The notes under the pieces: generated by a model
Databases searched by the model: none
Told to the model about the DNA's origin: nothing
The model's input: the letters and a program-made list of their open reading frames with translations, nothing else
In this document: piece after piece, positions 46,720 to 55,601 of the stretch
Layout: the number at the start of each line of letters is the position of its first letter
How positions within the stretch are numbered: position 1 is the first letter of the stretch
Origin: Reyranella sp.
GTDB taxonomy: Bacteria > Pseudomonadota > Alphaproteobacteria > Reyranellales > Reyranellaceae
Assembly (NCBI GenBank): GCA_022844015.1
Contig: JALHMO010000003.1
Location: 1 to 64,000 of the forward strand
Direction: 5' to 3'
Length of the DNA stretch: 64,000 bases
Position numbers and translations under genes: made by a program

Positions 46720-47921
46720 GCTTGGCCTCCCGCCAGCAGCGCCGCGCCGCTCGCCAGGCCGCGATCGTAGTTGATCATGCCGAAGCCGGAGGCGAGGCCG
46801 ACCTTGGCGTCCGGAACCGTGGCGCCGAGCGCTTCGCCGGTGAGCTGGCGGACCGTCTCGACCAGCCCGAGGAAGCCGCCGGCCGCCCCGGCCTGGCCGA
46901 CCGAGAGCTGCCCGCCCGAGGTGTTGTGCGGAAAGCTGCCGTCGGCGGTGAGCGTGTGCGAGCGGACGAAGTCCGGCCCCTCGCCCTTGCCGCAGAAGCC
47001 CAGATCCTCCATCTGCATCATGCAGATCACCGGATAGTCGTCATAGGTTTGCACGAAATCGACGTCGTCGGGCGTGACAGCGGCCATCGCATATAGCTCG
47101 CCGATGTCCATCGCCCAGCCGCCGCGATACTGGATCGGGTCGTCGGGAAAGGCGTTGTGCCGCTCGACCGTGGCGAGCAGCCGCGCCGCCGGCAGTCCGA
47201 GCGACCTCGCCACGTCCTCCTTGCAAACCACGAAGGCCTCGGCGCCCGCGCACGGCATGACGCAGTCGAACAGGTGGATCGGATCGGAAATCGGCCGCGC
47301 GCCCAGGTACTCGTCGAGCGTCAGTTTCTTCTTCATCAAGGCGTGCGGGAAGTGCAGCGCGTTGTCCCGCTGGGCCACGCAGATCTTGCCGAAATCCTCG
47401 CGCGTCGCGCCGTACCGCATCATGTAGTTGCGGGTGATCAGCGCGAAGCTCGCGTTGGGGCCACCCGAGCCGTAGGGATAGACGGCGTCCTGGGCGAAGC
47501 GCGAGAAGGTCGACAGCATGCGCCGGAACGAATCGACCTGGTTGGTGTCGCCGGCGACGCAAACCACGAGCTCGGCGTCGCCGCACTGCACGGCGCGCGC
47601 CGCCCGGCGCAAGGCGACGACGCCGCTGGCGCCGCCCAGCGGCACATGGTCGAGCCAGCGCGGGCTCAAGCCCAGATGCTGGGTAAGGCCGATCGCCGTG
47701 TCGGGGCCGACCGTGAAGCTCGACAGCGAGAACCCGTCGATGTCGCTGCTGCGCAGGCCGGCCCGCTGGACGACCTCGCGGACCGCGCGCCCGACCCACC
47801 AGTGCGCCGTGTTGGTCGAGTAGCGGCGATAGGGAATCGAGACGGGCGCGCCAACGACGACACCGTCGTAGGGCATGCGCGGCGACGCTTTTCTCGGACC
47901 TGCCATCACCGTCTGGCTCAT
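46716..47921 (-). CDS. Thiolase-like protein without catalytic Cys (SCP2/Ltp2 type)
   Basis: 401 residues with a thiolase fold. The nucleophile loop reads LGGASGVVAL: Gly97 replaces the catalytic Cys. The Ltp2-like block is QTYDDYPVICMMQMEDLGFC with Y293, and the C-terminal NTSGGQLSVGQAGAAG is normal for SCP2/lipid-transfer-type proteins. Ltp2 with a DUF35 partner is a known retro-aldolase that removes side chains from beta-hydroxyacyl-CoAs of steroids. Here, with a DUF35 protein encoded next to it, I infer C-C cleavage of a hydroxyacyl-CoA, possibly dioxindole-3-acetyl-CoA to isatin and acetyl-CoA. Start ATG 47921, ATGA overlap with the beta subunit. Confidence 0.87.
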   Translation of the reverse strand: MSQTVMAGPRKASPRMPYDGVVVGAPVSIPYRRYSTNTAHWWVGRAVREVVQRAGLRSSDIDGFSLSSFTVGPDTAIGLTQHLGLSPRWLDHVPLGGASGVVALRRAARAVQCGDAELVVCVAGDTNQVDSFRRMLSTFSRFAQDAVYPYGSGGPNASFALITRNYMMRYGATREDFGKICVAQRDNALHFPHALMKKKLTLDEYLGARPISDPIHLFDCVMPCAGAEAFVVCKEDVARSLGLPAARLLATVERHNAFPDDPIQYRGGWAMDIGELYAMAAVTPDDVDFVQTYDDYPVICMMQMEDLGFCGKGEGPDFVRSHTLTADGSFPHNTSGGQLSVGQAGAAGGFLGLVETVRQLTGEALGATVPDAKVGLASGFGMINYDRGLASGAALLAGGQA

Positions 47922-48412
47922 ACGAAAAGCTGGATGCTGCCCAGCGCGGCGTCGCAGTTGACCAGGTCGACGCGCTTGAGGCGGATCCGGATCTGGTCGG
48001 CAACCACCGCGAGGTGATGCGTCGCCCAGGCGGCGTACAGGGTCTGCAAGTCGCCGCGACTCTCGACATAGTGCAGCGGCGTCCAGGTAACGTAGGTCCT
48101 CTCGGCGTCGTTGCGCGCGTCGATCTGTGGCACTTGCAGCACGTGATGGCAGCGACTCCTCGGACTCTGGCTGAACGTGCGATTGCTCTTCAGGCGATCG
48201 ATGCGCAGGCGCAGCAGGAACTTGTCCTCGTACATCAGCGACGTCGTCAGGCGGGGATCGGTCTGGCCCCATTCCACCGGCATCCAGTAGTGGCCGTCCT
48301 CGGTGAACAGGTCGAGCCATGCGTCGAGCTGCTGCTGGTCGAGCAGCCGCGCCTCGCGAATCACGAAATCGATCAGCTGCTGATCGCTCGGCCGAACACA
48401 CTCCATGATCAC
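47918..48412 (-). CDS. Aromatic-ring-hydroxylating dioxygenase, beta subunit
   Basis: Small structural subunit, 164 residues, NTF2-like fold of the ring-hydroxylating dioxygenase beta family. Typical are LLDQQQLDAWLDLFTEDGHYWMP (cut: DAWLDLFTEDGHYWMP), SRCHHVLQV and the Tyr/Trp-rich middle. It overlaps the alpha subunit stop by four bases; a second ATG two codons in is possible. The alpha/beta pair makes an alpha3beta3 oxygenase. Confidence 0.92.
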   Translation of the reverse strand: MIMECVRPSDQQLIDFVIREARLLDQQQLDAWLDLFTEDGHYWMPVEWGQTDPRLTTSLMYEDKFLLRLRIDRLKSNRTFSQSPRSRCHHVLQVPQIDARNDAERTYVTWTPLHYVESRGDLQTLYAAWATHHLAVVADQIRIRLKRVDLVNCDAALGSIQLFV

Positions 48413-49725
48413 AGGCTCAGCGTCATGAACTTTTCCCAGGCGCGGAACTGGTTGCGCATCTGCGATTCCGAGGTGCCGCCGGTCACCATCGTGCGGCCAT
48501 CAGCCTCGCCCGGGTCGTAGAGGCGCTGCAGATTGACCCATTCGTTGCCGTCGGCCAGCAGGCCGTCCTGGGCGCGCTCGTAGACCTCGAGATCGTCGTG
48601 GCCGACGACCGAGGTCGGTGCGTTGACCAGCCGGTTGTACATCACCGTACGCTCGAGCAGCAGGTCGGGCGCGCCGACCAGGCGGAACGTCCAGGATTCG
48701 ACCAGCGTGCGGTTGGCCGAGAGCGGCTTGAACAGGCGCAAGAGCTGGATCGGGCCCTTCATCATGAGGTTGGGAAAATAGATCGTGTTGTGGCGGTTCT
48801 CGCCCAGGATCGCCCTGGCGCGCTCCTCGCCGTAGGCCGCCTTCATCTGGTCGAAGTAGCCCGGCACCGCCGAATAGTCGGAATGAATCGAGTGCGCCAC
48901 GCCGGTATGGCCGTGGCCGTTGTCCCACACCCTCAGGCCCATGCCCTGGAAGAACTCGTAGGAGCTGACGAACGGGGCATAGATCTCGACCGCCATCGGC
49001 TTCTTCGCCCCGGGCGGCGGCGCCTTCCAGGCGTCGGCGGCGATGCCGGCCGACGATTGATGAACGATCATGGGATGGCAGGCATCGGTCTGGTTCTCGA
49101 CCAGGATCTTCCAGTTGCAGTCGTGCATGTAGCGCAGAACGCCGCCGGCCACCTCGAGCCTTCCCTCTGGCGAGCGATCGACCATGTTGTCGATGCTGGT
49201 GAGCGCCTCGCCGAAGAACGCCTCGAAGCCCGGGCCGGCGTCGCTCATCTTGGCGAAGACGAAGCCGCGATAGACGTGGACATGCCGCACCGGCGTGAGG
49301 CCTTGCGCGCCGCGGCTGTCGGCGAACCGTGCCGCATCGTATTCCGCCCTGAGTGGAACGGCAGCCAGGCTGCCGTCCAGGCGGAAGGTCCAGGCGTGAT
49401 AGGGGCAGCGCAAGAACTGGCCGGTGTTGCCGCAGCTCTCGCCGGTCAGCCGTGTCCCCTTGTGCGGGCAGCGATTGTAGAACACCCGCACTTTCCCCGT
49501 GGCGTCGCGCACCATGATTGCCGGCTGGGCGCCGATCGTCGTCGCGTAGTAGTCGCCGCTCTTCGGAACCTGGCTGTCGTGCCCGACATAGATCCAGGTA
49601 TTTGCGAAGAGATGCTCCATCTCGAGCTCGAACAGCTCCCGGTCGACATAGAGATCACGATGGACCTCGGTCTCGCGCACCAGCGCCGAGATGGCCTGCC
49701 GATTGCCGCGGTACTTGCCGATCAT
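48409..49725 (-). CDS. Aromatic-ring-hydroxylating dioxygenase, alpha subunit
   Basis: Catalytic subunit, 438 residues. Rieske cluster C86, H88, C107, H110 (NRCPHKG, RCPYHAW); mononuclear iron site D214, H217, H222 (DACHPMIVH). It belongs to the alpha/beta group that dihydroxylates or mono-oxygenates aromatic acids and indoles. No ferredoxin or reductase gene lies nearby. Given the rest of the run, I infer oxidation of the indole ring of indole-3-acetate to dioxindole-3-acetate; benzoate or anthranilate dioxygenation are alternatives. Confidence 0.92.
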   Translation of the reverse strand: MIGKYRGNRQAISALVRETEVHRDLYVDRELFELEMEHLFANTWIYVGHDSQVPKSGDYYATTIGAQPAIMVRDATGKVRVFYNRCPHKGTRLTGESCGNTGQFLRCPYHAWTFRLDGSLAAVPLRAEYDAARFADSRGAQGLTPVRHVHVYRGFVFAKMSDAGPGFEAFFGEALTSIDNMVDRSPEGRLEVAGGVLRYMHDCNWKILVENQTDACHPMIVHQSSAGIAADAWKAPPPGAKKPMAVEIYAPFVSSYEFFQGMGLRVWDNGHGHTGVAHSIHSDYSAVPGYFDQMKAAYGEERARAILGENRHNTIYFPNLMMKGPIQLLRLFKPLSANRTLVESWTFRLVGAPDLLLERTVMYNRLVNAPTSVVGHDDLEVYERAQDGLLADGNEWVNLQRLYDPGEADGRTMVTGGTSESQMRNQFRAWEKFMTLSL

Positions 49726-49760
49726 GCACCCTCATTCACGACTGGGAGTGCGCTACTCGT

Positions 49761-50150
49761 AGGCGCCAACATTGGTGACACCACCAATGTCCTCATCCTG
49801 AGAGTCTGTGACTTTTTCGATAGTCGTTTTTTGGCGATTGATGAGGTCGCTGCCGCGAACTTTTCTGTCGTCCTGAGCGCAGCGAAGGACCTCATCGCCG
49901 CTTGGTACGAGTGTACTTTGGAACTTCTGGCGATGAGATCCTTCGCTGCGCTCAGGATGACAGGAGAGGGACGACAGAGTTCAATAAAGTCACATCCTCT
50001 GAGGAGGCTGCGGAGCGGCCGTCTCGAAGGATGGGCGACACACGAGATCGTCGGAAATGCGGTGTTGCGGCACCTTCCGTGTTGCCGACCCTTCGAGACG
50101 CGGCCCAGCGGGCCGCTCCTCAGGGTGAGGGTTCTTTCTATGTTGGCGCG
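49761..50150. repeat. Family A repeat copy 3, interrupted by another palindrome
   Basis: Outer ends GGCGCCAACATTGG and ATGTTGGCGCG. The left part reaches CCTCATCCTGAG and is then interrupted by about 190 bases that begin AGTCTGTGAC and end AAGTCACATCCT, after which the family A sequence resumes CTGAGGAGG, CGTCTCGAAGGATGGGC, CCTTCGAGACGCGG and CTCCTCAGGGTGAGG. The insert carries the family C palindrome (49867). It fills the space between iorB and the dioxygenase alpha gene; no gene is seen there. Confidence 0.78.
49867..49961. repeat. Palindromic repeat, family C (nested)
   Basis: Arms TCCTGAGCGCAGCGAAGGA / and TCCTTCGCTGCGCTCAGGA with additional pairing CTCATCGCC / GGCGATGAG, about 32 bases each with few mismatches, around a loop of about 29 bases. 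Nested inside family A copy 3. Confidence 0.8.
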
Positions 50151-50170
50151 CGCCCTGTGAAGACTGCCCC

Positions 50171-51736
50171 TCACAGGAAGCTCTCCACCGTCTTGATCGT
50201 GTCGGCGAAGGCCCGTCCCTCGGCGTCGGCCAGCGCCGACTGGCGCAGCCGGCGAACCCAATCGGCGGCGTCGGCGCGTCCCTCGAGCCGGCGCGCGATG
50301 GCCATCAGCCGCGAGAAGCGGCCCTCGCCGGCATCGTGCGTGTCGGAGTAGCCTTTGACCAGGCGGCGCGCCTCCAGCAGCTCGACGCCGAGCGCGATGT
50401 CGCGCGTCGCCGCCACATTCGCCTGATCCAGCCAGGCCGCGATATGCGCCGCCTCGCGGCGATGGCGCAGCGTGCCGCGGCGGAAGCGCCGCCAGCCTGC
50501 CAGGAGATAGAGTGGCAGGAACCAGCCGATCGTGCCGGTCTGGACGCGCCTGCCCCGGTCGACGAAGCGGCGCAGCGCGCCCTGCACCCGCGGGCTCGAC
50601 TCCAGCCACAGGCCGATCCCGGCCGGCAGCGTGCCGCACACTTCCTCGATGCGCGGATGCATGAACTCGGTCGTGTAGGCGATCTGGCCGGGCCGCAACG
50701 CGATCTCGCTGCGCACGCGCTCGAAGCGGCTGCCCCGCGTCTTGAGATCGGCGACGCGGATCACGTCGTCGTAGGCCATTGCCCGGGCGATCTGCTTGGC
50801 GGCGGCGCAGGTCAACGGAAATGCCGTGCTGGCGGATGCCGCCTGCCGCTCGATCGCGGCGAACGCCTCGACGCGATCGAGATACTCGCGGCCGTAGGCG
50901 ACGTCCTGGAAATCGACGACGCGCGCGAGCCCGGCGGCCACCATGCCATGCGCCGGTTCGGGAAGACCGCGTGCCCGTTCCACCAGGGAGTCGAACGCGG
51001 CATCGCCGATCGGGCCGAGGACAGGCAGCTTCTTCTTCACACTGCCGGCGGACGGCCGCGCGGCCGGTGCCGTCGGCGACCGCCGCTCGGTTTCCGCCGC
51101 GGCGTAGGCGCGATCGAACGCGCGCAGGCTCGCCTCGACGCCGAGCCTCGCCGCCCGGATCGTGCTTTCGTAGGCCGCGCGCGGGTACGGCAAGGCGCCG
51201 GAGGCTGCCAGGGCACCGAACAGCGCGGCCGAAACGACGCTCTCGGTCTGCTCGGCGATCGTCGCCATGTCGAAGGCCAGGAATTGCTTGCTGGCGGCCT
51301 GGGCCGCCTCATAGACCTTGGCCGGATCGCCGGCACCGTCCCCCGGCACGACCTTCTCGCTGACGGCATAGGCGCGGTGCGCCGAGGCAATCAGCGTCGT
51401 TCGATCGGGTGAAACTAGCCCGCGCTGGATCGCCCGGCCGGCCTCCATGAGCTCGGCACCGATCACGATGTCGACCTCGCCCGGCACGGGCATCAGCGAC
51501 AGCACCGGACGCCGGCCCGAGCGATCCGGCGCGATCGTCTCGACATAGTAGATGGTGGCACCGGTGCGCTGGGCGACGCCGGGAACCGAGGTCGCCTGCG
51601 CGACATGGCCCTGGGATTCGACAAGCGCCACGATCCAGTCGACCAGCACGCCGCCGCCCTGCCCGCCCATCGCCAGCACCGCGATGGCGGTCGGCCGCCG
51701 CGTATCGAGGCGCAGAGCGGGCGTCACCGTGTCCAT
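50171..51736 (-). CDS. Indolepyruvate oxidoreductase beta-type subunit with C-terminal DUF6537-like extension
   Basis: 521 residues. Residues 15-200 form the POR gamma/IorB domain (AVLAMGGQGGGVLVDWI, SVPGVAQRTGATIYYVE), which together with IorA oxidatively decarboxylates aryl-keto acids to aryl-CoA. Residues about 240-521 are a long helical extension absent from the 200-residue archaeal IorB and known in larger proteobacterial versions. Four bases separate it from iorA. Its likely substrate here is an indolic or 2-aminophenyl keto acid; see the pathway finding. Confidence 0.85.
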   Translation of the reverse strand: MDTVTPALRLDTRRPTAIAVLAMGGQGGGVLVDWIVALVESQGHVAQATSVPGVAQRTGATIYYVETIAPDRSGRRPVLSLMPVPGEVDIVIGAELMEAGRAIQRGLVSPDRTTLIASAHRAYAVSEKVVPGDGAGDPAKVYEAAQAASKQFLAFDMATIAEQTESVVSAALFGALAASGALPYPRAAYESTIRAARLGVEASLRAFDRAYAAAETERRSPTAPAARPSAGSVKKKLPVLGPIGDAAFDSLVERARGLPEPAHGMVAAGLARVVDFQDVAYGREYLDRVEAFAAIERQAASASTAFPLTCAAAKQIARAMAYDDVIRVADLKTRGSRFERVRSEIALRPGQIAYTTEFMHPRIEEVCGTLPAGIGLWLESSPRVQGALRRFVDRGRRVQTGTIGWFLPLYLLAGWRRFRRGTLRHRREAAHIAAWLDQANVAATRDIALGVELLEARRLVKGYSDTHDAGEGRFSRLMAIARRLEGRADAADWVRRLRQSALADAEGRAFADTIKTVESFL

Positions 51737-51739
51737 CGG

Positions 51740-53890
51740 TCAGGCCAGCCGCAATTGCCGCCGGTCGCGGCGGCGCTGCAGGAAGCCGATGACCGCCGTG
51801 CGCAGCCTCTCGACGGTGCGATCCCATCCGGTCGGATTGACGATGATGTCGGCGCGGTAGAACGACGGACAGAGCACGGCGGCTTCCGCCACCTCGCCGC
51901 AGTTGCCGCAGCCCACGCAGGAATTGTCGATCGCCGCGACGGGATCGTCCTTCAACGGATCGGCGGTGTGCTTGACCGACAACGACGGGCAGCCGGAAAG
52001 GCGGATGCACGCGTGATCGCCCGTGCACACGTCCTCGTCGACGCCGAAGCGCTGGCGCACCAGGCGCTTGCCCGCCTTGGCCGCCTTGGCGAACAGCGGT
52101 CGTTCGCGTCGTTGCCGATTGAGCATGCATTCCGACGAGGCGACGATGACCTTGGGCCCGGCGTCGCGGCTGGTCAGCGCTTCCTTGAGCGTGTCGCGCA
52201 CGCGCCCGACATCGTAGGTATGATCGATGTGGCGCACCCATTCGACGCCCATGCCCTTGACCGCCGTGGTGATTGCATGCTGCGTCGAGCGGCTGCGGTT
52301 GGTGGCGCGCGACGACAGCAGGGCCTGGCCGCCGGTCGCCGACGTATAGTGGTTGTCGACGATCAGCACGACGCCATCGCTCTTGTTGAACACGGCGTTG
52401 CCGATGCCGGAGGTCAGGCCGTTGTGCCAGAAACCGCCGTCGCCCATCACCGAGATGGCACGCTTGCCGGCCTTGACGTTGAAGGCCGAGGCGGAGGCCG
52501 GTCCCAGCCCGTATCCCATGGTGGTCGAGCCGATGTTGAACGGCGGCATGATCGAGAACAGGTGGCAGCCGATATCGGCGGCGACGTGATGCGGCCCCAT
52601 CTCGCGCTCGACCAGCTTCATGGCAGCGAAGATCGGCCGCTCCGGGCACCCGGTGCAGAAGCCCGGCGGCCGCGGCGGCACTGCCTCGGCGAGTCCCTTC
52701 ACATGCTTCTCGTCGAGGGCGGGTGCTGCATTGGACGCCCTCACCTCCGGCGCGAGCACGTCGGGGATCCAGTGCCGCGCGAAGGTTCCGATGGCCTCGG
52801 CCATCACCGCGGCGGTATACTCGCCCGCCATCGGGAACGGGTCCTTGCCGGCCAGCACCGTCGGGACCGCTGCCTGGCGTAGGATCTTGCTCAGCGCCTG
52901 CTCGATGTAGTCGGGCTGGCCTTCCTCGACCAGCAGCACCGCCCGCTTGCCGCGGCAGAACCCGACGACCTCGTCGGGCACCAGCGGATAGGTGACATTG
53001 AGCACGTAGAGCGGGATGCGGCTGGTTCCCCAGACGTCGGCGAGACCCAGCCCCTGCAGGGCGCGCATCACGCCGTTGTACATGCCGCCCTGGAGGATGA
53101 TGCCGACGTCGCCGATGTCGCCCGGCACGAGCTCGTTCATCCGCCGCTCCTGGATGAACCTCACCGCCGCCGGCCAGCGCTTCTCGACCTTCTCCTTCTC
53201 GTGGACATAGGAGGCGGGCGGCAGCACGATGCGGCTGGTGTCGCGGCGCGGCGATTCCAGCGCCTCGACCAGGCTCATGCTGGGACGCTTGTTGTTCTTG
53301 GCCCGGAAGCTGCCGCGGACATGGCAGGCGCGGATCCTGACCTCGAGCATCACCGGCGTGTTGGACGCCTCGGACAGCTCGAAGCCGGTCTCCACCGCCG
53401 AAACGATACTCTCGAGATCGGGCTTGGGATCGAGCAGCCAGATCTGCGACTTCATCGCGAAGGCGTGCGAGCGCTCCTGCATGATCGAGGAGCCTTCGCC
53501 GTAGTCCTCGCCGACGATGATCAGCGCGCCGCCCGTGACGCCACCCGATGCGAGATTGGCCAGAGCATCCGAGGCGACGTTGGTGCCGACGGTCGACTTG
53601 AAGGTCGCCGCGCCGCGAATCGGGTACATGACCGAGGCCGCCAGCGTCGCCGCCGCCGCCGCTTCGTTCGCGCTGGTCTCGAAGTGCACGCCGAGCTCTT
53701 CCAGGATTTCCTGGCCATCAGCCAGCACGTCCATGAGATGCGAGATCGGGGCACCCTGGTAGCCAGCCACGTAGCCGACGCCGGATTGCAGCAGCGCCTT
53801 GGTGATGGCAAGAATGCCCTCGCCCCGGAACTCCTGCCCGTCACCGAGCTTGAGGTCCTCCACTTCCTTGGCAAATGATCGCTCGGCCAT
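51740..53890 (-). CDS. iorA: Indolepyruvate ferredoxin oxidoreductase-type alpha subunit
   Basis: 716-residue TPP and Fe-S subunit. The N-terminal POR domain (LQSGVGYVAGYQGAPISHLMDVL in part) is followed by domain II, the TPP-binding domain with GDGGFWHNGLTSGIGNA and VDNHYTSATGG, and a C-terminal ferredoxin part (CTGDHACIRLSGCP and CVGCGNC...C). It converts aryl-2-oxo acids plus CoA to aryl-CoA, CO2 and reduced ferredoxin. First gene of the leftward run; a motif resembling the putative MarR operator lies about 55 bases upstream (53944). Confidence 0.9.
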   Translation of the reverse strand: MAERSFAKEVEDLKLGDGQEFRGEGILAITKALLQSGVGYVAGYQGAPISHLMDVLADGQEILEELGVHFETSANEAAAAATLAASVMYPIRGAATFKSTVGTNVASDALANLASGGVTGGALIIVGEDYGEGSSIMQERSHAFAMKSQIWLLDPKPDLESIVSAVETGFELSEASNTPVMLEVRIRACHVRGSFRAKNNKRPSMSLVEALESPRRDTSRIVLPPASYVHEKEKVEKRWPAAVRFIQERRMNELVPGDIGDVGIILQGGMYNGVMRALQGLGLADVWGTSRIPLYVLNVTYPLVPDEVVGFCRGKRAVLLVEEGQPDYIEQALSKILRQAAVPTVLAGKDPFPMAGEYTAAVMAEAIGTFARHWIPDVLAPEVRASNAAPALDEKHVKGLAEAVPPRPPGFCTGCPERPIFAAMKLVEREMGPHHVAADIGCHLFSIMPPFNIGSTTMGYGLGPASASAFNVKAGKRAISVMGDGGFWHNGLTSGIGNAVFNKSDGVVLIVDNHYTSATGGQALLSSRATNRSRSTQHAITTAVKGMGVEWVRHIDHTYDVGRVRDTLKEALTSRDAGPKVIVASSECMLNRQRRERPLFAKAAKAGKRLVRQRFGVDEDVCTGDHACIRLSGCPSLSVKHTADPLKDDPVAAIDNSCVGCGNCGEVAEAAVLCPSFYRADIIVNPTGWDRTVERLRTAVIGFLQRRRDRRQLRLA

Positions 53891-53943
53891 GGTCGGTCTC
53901 TCACGATCGCGAATCGACGCTGCCTGATCGCAGGTCGAAGTTA

Positions 53944-53957
53944 TTTAAGAATTGAAG
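53944..53957. promoter_or_regulatory. Weak copy of the putative MarR motif upstream of iorA
   Basis: TTTAAGAATTGAAG matches CTTTAGATTTGAAG of the site at 54270 at 11 of 14 positions. It is 54-67 bases ahead of the iorA start in an AT-rich stretch. The match is weak and may be chance. Confidence 0.3.
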
Positions 53958-54056
53958 CAAATCACTGTCAATCTTGGCTGTGCATCGACGTGCCAACTCC
54001 GGTGGGGCTTTGTATTGCGATCAAGCCAGCAGGCAAGCTTGTGCAACACCAAGAGC

Positions 54057-54166
54057 CTCATCCTGAGGAGCGCCCGAAGGGCGCGTCTCGAAGGATGGCT
54101 GCAAAGACGGTCAGGGTTGCCCATGCTTCGAGACGCCGCGCGGGGCGCGGCTCCTCAGCATGAGGT
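54057..54166. repeat. Family A repeat, short copy 4
   Basis: Compact version: CCTCATCCTGAGGAGCGCC, GCGCGTCTCGAAGGATGG, a short loop, CATGCTTCGAGACGCC and GGCTCCTCAGCATGAGG. It lies in the 500-base divergent space between iorA and the ABC transporter binding-protein gene; apart from it and the promoter-like region at 54249 I see nothing else there. Confidence 0.8.
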
Positions 54167-54248
54167 GGTTTGGTCCGCGGCCACCCGAAGCAGCCGATCT
54201 CTCTCGGGCATTCGCTACGTGTCCCGCCCGCTTCAACATACCGTCTCC

Positions 54249-54277
54249 TTGACTCTCAATTTCAAGAAACTTTAGAT
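54249..54277 (+). promoter_or_regulatory. Candidate sigma-70 promoter for the ABC transporter operon
   Basis: TTGACT (54249-54254) and TTAGAT (54272-54277) separated by 17 bases, in an AT-rich island about 115 bases before the binding-protein start. The -10 box overlaps the putative MarR motif at 54270, which would suit repression. Prediction by eye only. Confidence 0.4.
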
Positions 54278-54282
54278 TTGAA
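54270..54282 (+). promoter_or_regulatory. Putative MarR-type operator
   Basis: CTTTAGATTTGAA, preceded by AAA. It matches CTTCAGGCTTGAA at 59734 at 10 of 13 positions; both have TTCAA a little upstream. The TTCAA...TTGAA half-sites are of the kind bound by MarR dimers. Confidence 0.4.
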
Positions 54283-54390
54283 GTATCTCGGGGCGGGAGT
54301 CGGGTCGGTCGAAGGCGGCGCGCAGTGCGCACCGCGACGGCGTACGCCCCGGGTGTGATCGCGGGGAGATCGACAAGTCAGGAGGTGGGC

Positions 54391-55539
54391 ATGAGGAAAA
54401 TCATCGCGGCGGCGCTGGCTGTCGCCTCGCTCGGCGTCGGCGCGGCGCAGGCCGAGATCACCGTCGGGTTCGTGACCTCGCAAAGCGGACCGGGATCGTC
54501 GATCGGCGTTCTCTACGATCGCGGCATGAAGGCCGCCGTCGAGTACGCCAGCAGCATCGGCACGGAGAAGATCAAGTTCATCCAGCTCGACGACGGGTCG
54601 GATCCGTCGGCGGCGACGCGCAATGCGCGCAAGCTGGTCGAGGAGAACAAGGTCGATCTCCTGATCGGCACGGCGACCGCGCCCTCCACCATTGCCATGG
54701 CGGCGGTCGCCAACGAGCTCAAGGTGCCGATGATCGCGATCTCCCCGATCACCGTCCCGGCGGCCGATTCGGGCGACCGCTGGGTGATCGCCATGCCCCA
54801 GCCGCCCAGCCTGATGGTCAAGGTCGTGGTCGACCGGATGAAGCGGGACGGCATCAAGAACTTCGCCTATATCGGCTTCTCCGACGCCTGGGGCGACCTG
54901 GTCTACAACGGTGCGCAGAAGCCCGCCGAGGCCAACGGCATGAAGATCCTGACCAACGAGCGCTACGCCCGCACCGATACCTCGGTGACCGGCCAGGTGC
55001 TCAAGATCATGGCGACGAAGCCCGACGCGGTGCTGCTGGGCGGCTCGGCGACCCAGGGTGCGCTGCCGCCGCTCACCCTCGCCGAGCGCGGCTACAAGGG
55101 CCCGCTCTACGGCACTCCCGCCCTGCTCAATGCCGACTTCATCCGCGTCGGCGGCAAGGTCGTCGAGGGCGTGCTGGTGTCGGCCGGACCGGTGATCGTG
55201 GCCGAGCAGCTGCCCGACTCGCACTTCAGCAAGAAAATCTCGATGGACTTCCGCGCCGCCTACCAGAAGGCCAACGGCATGCCGACGACCGACGGCTTCT
55301 CGGCCTACTCCTTCGACGCCTGGCTGGTGTTCCTCGACGCCGCGAAGCGGGCGATGGCGACGGCCAAGCCCGGCACGCCGGAGTTCCGCACCGCGCTCAA
55401 GAACGCGATCTTCACGACCAAGGATCTCGTCGGCACGCACGCGATCTACAACTTCAAGCCGGGCGAGAGCTACGGCGTCGACGAGCGCAGCCTCGTGCTG
55501 GTTCGCCTGGCCGACGGCAAGTGGAAGTACGAGCCGTAG
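54391..55539 (+). CDS. Branched-chain-type ABC transporter substrate-binding protein
   Basis: Periplasmic Leu/Ile/Val-binding-protein family member, 382 residues. The signal peptide covers about residues 1-22 (MRKIIAAALAVASLGVGAAQA), then the mature part EITVGFVTSQSGPGSSIG. The ATG at 54391 has AGGAGG seven bases upstream and gives the expected signal peptide. First gene of an importer operon with the permease and ATPase genes that follow. In this setting the ligand is probably an aromatic or indolic acid rather than an amino acid, which I infer from context only. Confidence 0.92.
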   Translation: MRKIIAAALAVASLGVGAAQAEITVGFVTSQSGPGSSIGVLYDRGMKAAVEYASSIGTEKIKFIQLDDGSDPSAATRNARKLVEENKVDLLIGTATAPSTIAMAAVANELKVPMIAISPITVPAADSGDRWVIAMPQPPSLMVKVVVDRMKRDGIKNFAYIGFSDAWGDLVYNGAQKPAEANGMKILTNERYARTDTSVTGQVLKIMATKPDAVLLGGSATQGALPPLTLAERGYKGPLYGTPALLNADFIRVGGKVVEGVLVSAGPVIVAEQLPDSHFSKKISMDFRAAYQKANGMPTTDGFSAYSFDAWLVFLDAAKRAMATAKPGTPEFRTALKNAIFTTKDLVGTHAIYNFKPGESYGVDERSLVLVRLADGKWKYEP

Positions 55540-55601
55540 AGCGGCGAGCCGAGTGGTCGTTTCGATTCTTGTTTCCTCCCCCGTCGTCGGCCAGGGCATT
55601 C

